A stretch of 8,676 nt of DNA from Betaproteobacteria bacterium UBA2293. GTDB taxonomy: Bacteria > Pseudomonadota > Gammaproteobacteria > Burkholderiales > Rhodocyclaceae. A model generated the notes under the pieces. It was not told where the DNA came from, searched no databases, and saw only the letters and a list, made by a program, of their open reading frames with translations. Below, in pieces: positions 5,109 through 8,676 of this stretch. Position 1 is the first letter of the stretch; the number at the start of each line of letters is the position of its first letter. The stretch spans positions 1-8,676 of the forward strand of contig DDWF01000042.1 of the NCBI GenBank assembly GCA_002345845.1, written 5' to 3'. Position numbers and translations under genes: made by a program.

Positions 5109-5780
5109 TCAGCTTGCCTCGCGCAGGCTGCGCCAGGTTTCCCGGAATACCGCCTCCTCTCGCCAGGCGCCGGTCGCCTGGTCGGCAGCCTGCAGGGCCG
5201 CCGCTTCCGCGCGCCCGAGGTCGTTGCCGGCAGGCTCGGGCAGCGGCATGCGGAACAGGTGGAGAACGTAGTCGCCGGTTGGCGAAGTGTTTTTCAGAGG
5301 CGTCGTCAGCAGCATGCCGTTGGGAAATTCCGCCATCTTGCCGGTGAGCTGCCCGCCGTAGCCCAGTTCCGCCAGCGTCGTGGCGAAGATGTCGATGTCG
5401 ATGACCTTGCCCTGCAACTGGTTGATCTCGATCAGGTCGCCGACCTTGAAGGGGCGCACCAGGGTGATGTAGAGGTAGCCGAGGACGCACATCAGCAATT
5501 CCTTGCTGACGATCAGCATGGCGCCGGCGACGGCGGCGAGCGAGAGGGCGAAGCCGGCAATCGTCGAAGCCCAGACCGAAACGATGATGAAAAACACCAG
5601 CACCCAGATGACGTTGCGTGCCCAGACCAGATGCATGCGCCGCTTCTCTGCCGATATTTCGCCGCGGGCCAGGTAGCGCGTCCATAACTGGGAGAGTGCC
5701 AGTCCGAGGGCGATCAGCAGGGCCGTCGCGATGACCTTTTCCCATTGTCCGGGAATGGCGGTGAATATTTGCTCAAGCAT
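5109..5780 (-). CDS. Compact MscS-family mechanosensitive channel
   Basis: A 223-residue inner-membrane channel protein of the MscS family, whose members open under membrane tension to release solutes during hypo-osmotic shock. Three membrane segments are visible: about 14-34, 55-75 and 77-107. The last is the Ala/Gly-rich pore helix (FALSLAAVAGAMLIVSKELL). The beta domain follows with RPFKVGDLIEINQLQGKVID (109-128) and ends at EFPNGMLLTTPLKN (151-164). After it only about 60 residues remain, so the alpha/beta cage of E. coli MscS (286 residues) is largely missing. A GTG at 5790-5792 could add four codons, but ATG 5778-5780 is chosen because GAGGTGA lies eight bases upstream, overlapping that GTG. 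It shares strand with nhaR, 65 bases downstream of it, and may be co-transcribed. Family is confident; ion specificity is unknown. Confidence 0.87.
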   Translation of the reverse strand: MLEQIFTAIPGQWEKVIATALLIALGLALSQLWTRYLARGEISAEKRRMHLVWARNVIWVLVFFIIVSVWASTIAGFALSLAAVAGAMLIVSKELLMCVLGYLYITLVRPFKVGDLIEINQLQGKVIDIDIFATTLAELGYGGQLTGKMAEFPNGMLLTTPLKNTSPTGDYVLHLFRMPLPEPAGNDLGRAEAAALQAADQATGAWREEAVFRETWRSLREAS

Positions 5781-5781
5781 G

Positions 5782-5800
5782 GTGCGGTTCACCTCTCCGA
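5782..5800 (-). promoter_or_regulatory. Ribosome-binding site that decides the mscS-like start
   Basis: On the minus strand GGAGAGGTGA precedes ATG 5780 at normal spacing (eight bases after GAGGTGA). The in-frame GTG at 5792 lies within this element, so it is more likely part of the ribosome site than the initiator. Confidence 0.6.
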
Positions 5801-5845
5801 AGTCTTTGGGGTCTCAGGGCCGGCGGCAACTTCCTGGCAGCGGGG

Positions 5846-6751
5846 TCAGTCGCCATCGCCCCCGTCAGCCAGCAAAGCGGCGCGCGCCGAGGCCATGACG
5901 GTGACGATCGCCGGATGGACAATGCGGCGCTCGGCGGTGATCAGCCAGAAACCCTCGCGTATTTCCTCGACGCAACCGACGCAGCGAACGTTGTAGCGCG
6001 CGCAGATTTCCCCGGCCAGCACCGCCGGGCCGGGAAAGTAACCGGCGCCCGCCTGGCCGAAAGCTTTCATCAGTGCGCCGTCATCAAATTCGCCCATCAG
6101 GCGGGGAGTCAGGCGGCGGTCGTCGAGCCAGCGGTCGATGTGGCCACGGACGGCGGCATTGGTTCCGGGCAGGAGCAGTGGCGCGTCGTTCAGGCAGGCC
6201 GGAAAGTCGCGCTGGTCGCCGACCAGATCGGAGGCGGCGAAAAAGGCCAGGGCGCTTTCACCCAGCTTGTGATTGTGGCCGCGTACCGCCATGCCGGAGG
6301 GCATCGGTCGATCGGCGACGACCATGTCGATGCGCTGCAAGGCAAGTTCGCCGAGCAGCATGTCGATGCCGCCTTCCCGGCAGACCAGCCTGACCGGCTC
6401 GGGCAAGGCGCCGAGTGGTGCGAGCAGCCGCTGAGCGAAGGACTTGGGTACGACATCGCTGATGCCCATGCGCAGGATCGGCGTCGCTTGTTGCTGACGG
6501 GCCGCCAGTGCCTGCCGCATCTCGCTGCCCAGTTGCAGGATTTCGTCGGCGTAGGAAAAGGCCAGGCGACCGCTCTCGGTCAACTCCAGGCCGCGGCCGG
6601 CAGGGCGGAAAAGGGCGGTGCCCAGGTCCGCCTCGAGCAGACGCAACTGCCCGCTCACCGTCTGCGGCGTCAGCTTCAGGTGCTCGGCGGCCCGGCTGAC
6701 GCCACCCATCTGGGCGACGGTCCAGAAATAGCGCAAGTGCTTGAGGTTCAT
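5846..6751 (-). CDS. nhaR: LysR-family regulator, NhaR type
   Basis: A 301-residue LysR-type DNA-binding regulator closely resembling NhaR, the Na+/pH-responsive activator of nhaA (and in E. coli of osmC and pgaABCD). The N-terminal winged helix has LKHLRYFWTVAQMGGVSRAA (3-22), then LTPQTVSGQLRLLE (27-40), TALFRPAGRGLELTESG (45-61) and YADEI. The PQT recognition helix and the K/R-P-x-GRGLE wing are NhaR-like. The effector domain keeps NhaR hallmarks: a DMLLGELALQRIDMVVADRP stretch, FPACLNDAPLLLPG, LMGEFDDGALMKAFG, and a C-terminal AERRIVHPA. The frame is open to 6862, but ATG 6749-6751 (MNLKHLRYF) fits the family; the extension would run into the divergent promoter region. AGG abuts the ATG, so the ribosome site is weak. 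No nhaA is in the window. The divergent HPF-membrane-ATPase operon is the likely target (inference). Confidence 0.88.
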   Translation of the reverse strand: MNLKHLRYFWTVAQMGGVSRAAEHLKLTPQTVSGQLRLLEADLGTALFRPAGRGLELTESGRLAFSYADEILQLGSEMRQALAARQQQATPILRMGISDVVPKSFAQRLLAPLGALPEPVRLVCREGGIDMLLGELALQRIDMVVADRPMPSGMAVRGHNHKLGESALAFFAASDLVGDQRDFPACLNDAPLLLPGTNAAVRGHIDRWLDDRRLTPRLMGEFDDGALMKAFGQAGAGYFPGPAVLAGEICARYNVRCVGCVEEIREGFWLITAERRIVHPAIVTVMASARAALLADGGDGD

Positions 6752-6856
6752 CCTGATGTTTCGGTGTTTGACGAAATGTTGTGAATGATTATTCGTATTT
6801 ATTAAATCATTTTTCCACCCTATCGTGTTCCCACGTTCATCACTCACGGAGAAGAA
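6752..6856. promoter_or_regulatory. Divergent promoter region of nhaR and the HPF-ATPase operon
   Basis: This 105-base spacer is markedly AT-rich against its GC-rich flanks. It contains a perfect 7-bp inverted repeat, AATGATT (6784-6790) and AATCATT (6805-6811), with centres 21 bases (two helical turns) apart. LysR regulators usually bind such dyads in a divergent promoter, so this is the best operator candidate. TTGACG at 6768-6773 is a possible plus-strand -35, but no good -10 follows; TTGTGA (6779-6784) with TTAAAT (6802-6807) at 17-base spacing is another weak option. GGAG (6848-6851) five bases before ATG 6857 is the ribosome site of the HPF-like gene. Confidence 0.5.
6784..6811. promoter_or_regulatory. 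Candidate NhaR operator dyad
   Basis: AATGATT and AATCATT form a perfect 7-bp dyad around a 14-base AT-rich spacer, inside the nhaR divergent promoter region. Two-turn spacing suits a dimer or tetramer of a LysR-type regulator. Assignment to NhaR is by position only. Confidence 0.4.
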
Positions 6857-7195
6857 ATGCACATCGAGATACAGACCCAGGGCCTGGAACTGAGCGAACC
6901 GCTACGTGACTTCATCCGCCGGCGCGTGGCCTTTGGCCTCGGCCGGAGCAGCCACGAGCTGAGCACGATTTTCCTCAGCCTGTCGGACATCAACGGGCCG
7001 CGCGGCGGCAACGACAAGCTGTGCCGCCTGCGTATCCCGCTGCCGCGCATGCGTGACGTGGTCATTGAGGAGATCGCCGACGATCCGCATGCGGCGATTG
7101 CCCGGGCCGTCGATCGGGCGGCGCGCAATCTGCAGCGCCGGCGTTCGCGGAGCCGCGAGTTCGGCCCCCTGCTCACGCCTGCGGCGGAGGTGTGA
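6857..7195 (+). CDS. HPF/RaiA-like ribosome-associated protein
   Basis: A 112-residue cytoplasmic protein of the HPF/RaiA (sigma-54 modulation) fold, which binds the 30S decoding centre and helps store ribosomes during stress or stationary phase. The beta-alpha-beta-beta-beta-alpha order is visible: MHIEIQTQGLELSEPLRDFI, then RRRVAFGLGR, LSTIFLSLSDINGPRGGNDK, CRLRIPLPRMRDVVIEEIAD, and a final helix DPHAAIARAVDRAARNLQRR. The SDINGPRGGNDK loop matches the loop typical of short HPF relatives. The tail RRRSRSREFGPLL is very basic, as expected for rRNA contact. Length fits short HPF or YfiA-type proteins rather than long HPF. GGAG lies five bases before ATG 6857. It is not next to rpoN, so it is probably an auxiliary paralogue tied to this ion-stress operon. 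It is divergent from nhaR and one base upstream of the next gene. Confidence 0.78.
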   Translation: MHIEIQTQGLELSEPLRDFIRRRVAFGLGRSSHELSTIFLSLSDINGPRGGNDKLCRLRIPLPRMRDVVIEEIADDPHAAIARAVDRAARNLQRRRSRSREFGPLLTPAAEV

Positions 7196-7196
7196 G

Positions 7197-7790
7197 ATGA
7201 GTTTCATCGCCCGTTCCCTGCTGGCTGCCACAGCCGGCCGCCTGTTCAGTATTGGCCGTCGGCTGTGGTTCCCGCTGCTGCTCGGATTTCTGGTCCTCGC
7301 CGCCCTGACCCTGTGGGCGGCGGTCAGCGCCGCCGGCTGGCTGGCCGGCATGATGCGCGACGGCTTCGATGCGGCGCCGGCGGCTGCACGGACCGTCATC
7401 GAGCAGGTGGACAAGAATGTTCCGGGGGCAGCCGTGGTGGTGGATGGCCTGCGCTCCCTGGCGCAGCCGGCAGTGGCGCGCGAAGTGTCCGGTAGCGATC
7501 CGGCGCCGGTGGCTCGTTTTCCTGGCTTGACGCGCGTCGAGTGGCAACGCGACGCTGACTCGGTCAAGGTGCGCTACGAGGGCGCGGCCGATTTTGCCGC
7601 GGTGCTCGCGCATTACGCCGGCGGCTTCGCCGATCTGGGTTATCGCCAGGACATGCTGTCGGCGAACCGGGACGAGGAGCGCCACGATTATCTCCGGGGC
7701 GACGAGCGCATCGGCCTGACCGTTACCCGCCAGGGCCGGGAGGGCGTTACGGTGCTCCTGCAGGTGCCGGCCGGCCGGCAAGCGGGTTGA
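7197..7790 (+). CDS. Single-pass membrane protein of unknown function
   Basis: A 197-residue protein I do not recognise. A basic N-terminus leads into one strong membrane segment at about residues 24-46 (LWFPLLLGFLVLAALTLWAA). An Ala-rich stretch (47-100) with amphipathic character follows. A C-terminal domain (about 107-191) contains FPGLTRVEWQRDADSVKVRY, then DFAAVLAHYAGGFADLGYRQ, then RIGLTVTRQGREGVTVLLQV. It reads as alternating strands and a helix and probably lies in the periplasm. The longer frame open from 7053 is rejected because it overlaps the HPF-like gene. ATG 7197-7199 has GGAGGTG four bases upstream and begins one base after the HPF-like TGA, so the two are tightly coupled. The ATPase starts 36 bases downstream. 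It could be an accessory subunit or sensor for that pump, but only position suggests this. Confidence 0.72.
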   Translation: MSFIARSLLAATAGRLFSIGRRLWFPLLLGFLVLAALTLWAAVSAAGWLAGMMRDGFDAAPAAARTVIEQVDKNVPGAAVVVDGLRSLAQPAVAREVSGSDPAPVARFPGLTRVEWQRDADSVKVRYEGAADFAAVLAHYAGGFADLGYRQDMLSANRDEERHDYLRGDERIGLTVTRQGREGVTVLLQVPAGRQAG

Positions 7791-7826
7791 TATTTTTGCT
7801 GGCCACCCCAGCGTGGAGTCAAAACG

Positions 7827-8676
7827 ATGAGTACGCCTGAAAAAGTTTCCTGGCATGCCTTGCCGGCTGCCCGTTGCGTCGATCAACTGACGGCCGATCC
7901 GCTGGCCGGTCTGGGCGGCGAGGAGGTGCGCCGCCGGCTGGCCGAGCACGGCCCTAACCGCCTGGCGGAGAAGCCGCCGCGGCCGGCCTGGCAGAAATTT
8001 CTCGACCAGTTCCGGAGCCTGCTGGTCCTCATCCTCATCGGTGCGGCATTACTGGCCGGCGCCATCGGCGATCTCAAGGACGCCATCGTCATCGGCGTCG
8101 TCGTCCTGCTCAACGCGACCCTCGGCTTTTTCCAGGAACATCGTGCCGAAGCCGCCCTTGCCGCCTTGAAGAACATGCTGGCGCCGAGCGCCCGCGTTCG
8201 CCGCGACGGCCATGTCCAGCAGATACACGCGCCCGACCTGGTGCCCGGCGACATCCTGCTGCTGGAAGCCGGCGACCGCATTCCGGCCGATGCCCGGGTG
8301 CTCTCGGCGCATGGCGCCGAGGTGGCCGAGGCGGCGCTGACCGGCGAGTCGCAGGCGGTGGCCAAGCTGTCGGACCCGGTGCCCGAATCGGCGGTCCTCG
8401 CCGAGCGCCACAACATGCTGTTCATGAATACCGTGGTCACCCGCGGCCGGCTCGAGGCCGTGGTCACGGCCACCGGCATGCACAGCGAAATGGGTCGCCT
8501 GGCCGGCCTGCTGGCCGAGACCGCCGAAGGTGCGACGCCCCTGCAGGTACAGCTGGACGGCCTGGGCAAGCGCCTGGCGATCATCGCCAGCGTCGTCGTC
8601 GGCCTGATGTTCGTCATGGGCCTGATGCGCGGCGACGAACTGGTGCAGACGGCGATGACCGCCATTGCCCTGGCCG
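7827..8676 (+). CDS. P2-type cation-transporting ATPase, N-terminal part
   Basis: The first 283 residues of a P-type ATPase that continues past the window. P2-type pumps move Ca2+, Na+/K+ or similar cations across the inner membrane using ATP. The N-terminal cation-ATPase domain has ARCVDQLTADPLAGLGGEEV then RRRLAEHGPNRL. M1 and M2 follow at about 60-80 and 85-102 (IVIGVVVLLNATLGFFQEHR). The actuator domain carries VPGDILLLEAGDRIPADAR and the LTGES motif at 171-175, needed for dephosphorylation, then NMLFMNTVVTRGRLEAVV. M3 begins near 250, and the frame leaves the window just before the expected PEGL of M4, so the DKTG site and ion-binding residues are not seen. GGAG eight bases before ATG 7827 supports the start. 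Ca2+ is the commonest substrate in such bacterial pumps, but Na+ would fit the nhaR context; the sequence here does not decide. Confidence 0.9.
   Translation, partial: MSTPEKVSWHALPAARCVDQLTADPLAGLGGEEVRRRLAEHGPNRLAEKPPRPAWQKFLDQFRSLLVLILIGAALLAGAIGDLKDAIVIGVVVLLNATLGFFQEHRAEAALAALKNMLAPSARVRRDGHVQQIHAPDLVPGDILLLEAGDRIPADARVLSAHGAEVAEAALTGESQAVAKLSDPVPESAVLAERHNMLFMNTVVTRGRLEAVVTATGMHSEMGRLAGLLAETAEGATPLQVQLDGLGKRLAIIASVVVGLMFVMGLMRGDELVQTAMTAIALA

Noticed and set aside
5056..5745. Overlapping frames on both strands within the mscS-like gene
   Set aside because: The MscS pore helix and beta domain in the chosen frame are decisive; the others are Arg/Gly/Pro-rich shadows.
5915..6784. Plus-strand frame of 289 codons opposite nhaR
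   Set aside because: It covers the well-matched nhaR coding sequence in antisense and shows only repetitive Ala/Gln/Gly/His-rich shadow composition.
7173..8665. Minus-strand frames of 258 and 260 codons opposite the membrane protein and P-type ATPase genes
   Set aside because: Both are antisense to the plus-strand operon, where ribosome sites and ATPase motifs are clear. The reverse frames are Ser/Arg/Thr/Ala-rich with no motif.
1..8676. tRNA, rRNA, CRISPR arrays, insertion sequences and riboswitches
   Set aside because: I looked for direct repeats with regular spacers, transposase motifs, terminal inverted repeats and conserved RNA elements by eye and found none that I could support.

Overview
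The window looks like chromosomal DNA of a high-GC proteobacterium. The rpe-gph pair, the NhaR-type regulator and the PsiE, MscS and PIN-like families fit a betaproteobacterium, possibly of the Rhodocyclales. That placement is inferred from gene content and base composition, not from a marker gene. Most genes are GC-rich (70% in one 60-base line counted in the ATPase gene). Between about 1430 and 2330 the composition drops: single lines there count 37-52% GC.

Layout. (1) 1-843, plus strand: the end of rpe and a complete gph. (2) 880-1365, minus: a GNAT acetyltransferase, convergent with gph. (3) 1432-2242, minus: an AT-rich accessory island with a HEPN-like helical protein, a small two-helix membrane protein 3 bases downstream, and a possible 26-residue ORF overlapping the end of the latter. 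A 9-bp inverted repeat next to an integron-like core heptamer lies upstream. (4) 2399-3587, minus: a PIN/NYN-like putative nuclease followed 4 bases later by an exported cysteine-rich DUF4124-like protein. (5) 3800-4718, minus: a TerB-like protein and a PsiE-family membrane protein. (6) 4719-5108: a 390-base gap with one small candidate ORF. (7) 5109-5780, minus: a compact MscS-type channel. (8) 5846-6751, minus: nhaR. (9) 6857-8676, plus, divergent from nhaR: an HPF/RaiA-like protein, a single-pass membrane protein of unknown function, and the N-terminal third of a P2-type cation ATPase that runs off the window.

From 3800 to the end, the genes have a shared theme of ion, osmotic and envelope stress: PsiE, a TerB-like protein, an MscS channel, an NhaR-type regulator, a ribosome-hibernation-like factor and a cation pump. 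NhaR normally senses Na+/pH and controls an antiporter gene. Here no nhaA is visible and the divergent HPF-membrane-ATPase operon is the obvious candidate target. A 105-base AT-rich spacer with a 7-bp inverted repeat separates the two.

I see no tRNA, rRNA, CRISPR array, transposase or integrase gene. The best candidates for something undescribed are the HEPN-like/membrane-protein island and the nhaR-divergent HPF-membrane-ATPase operon.
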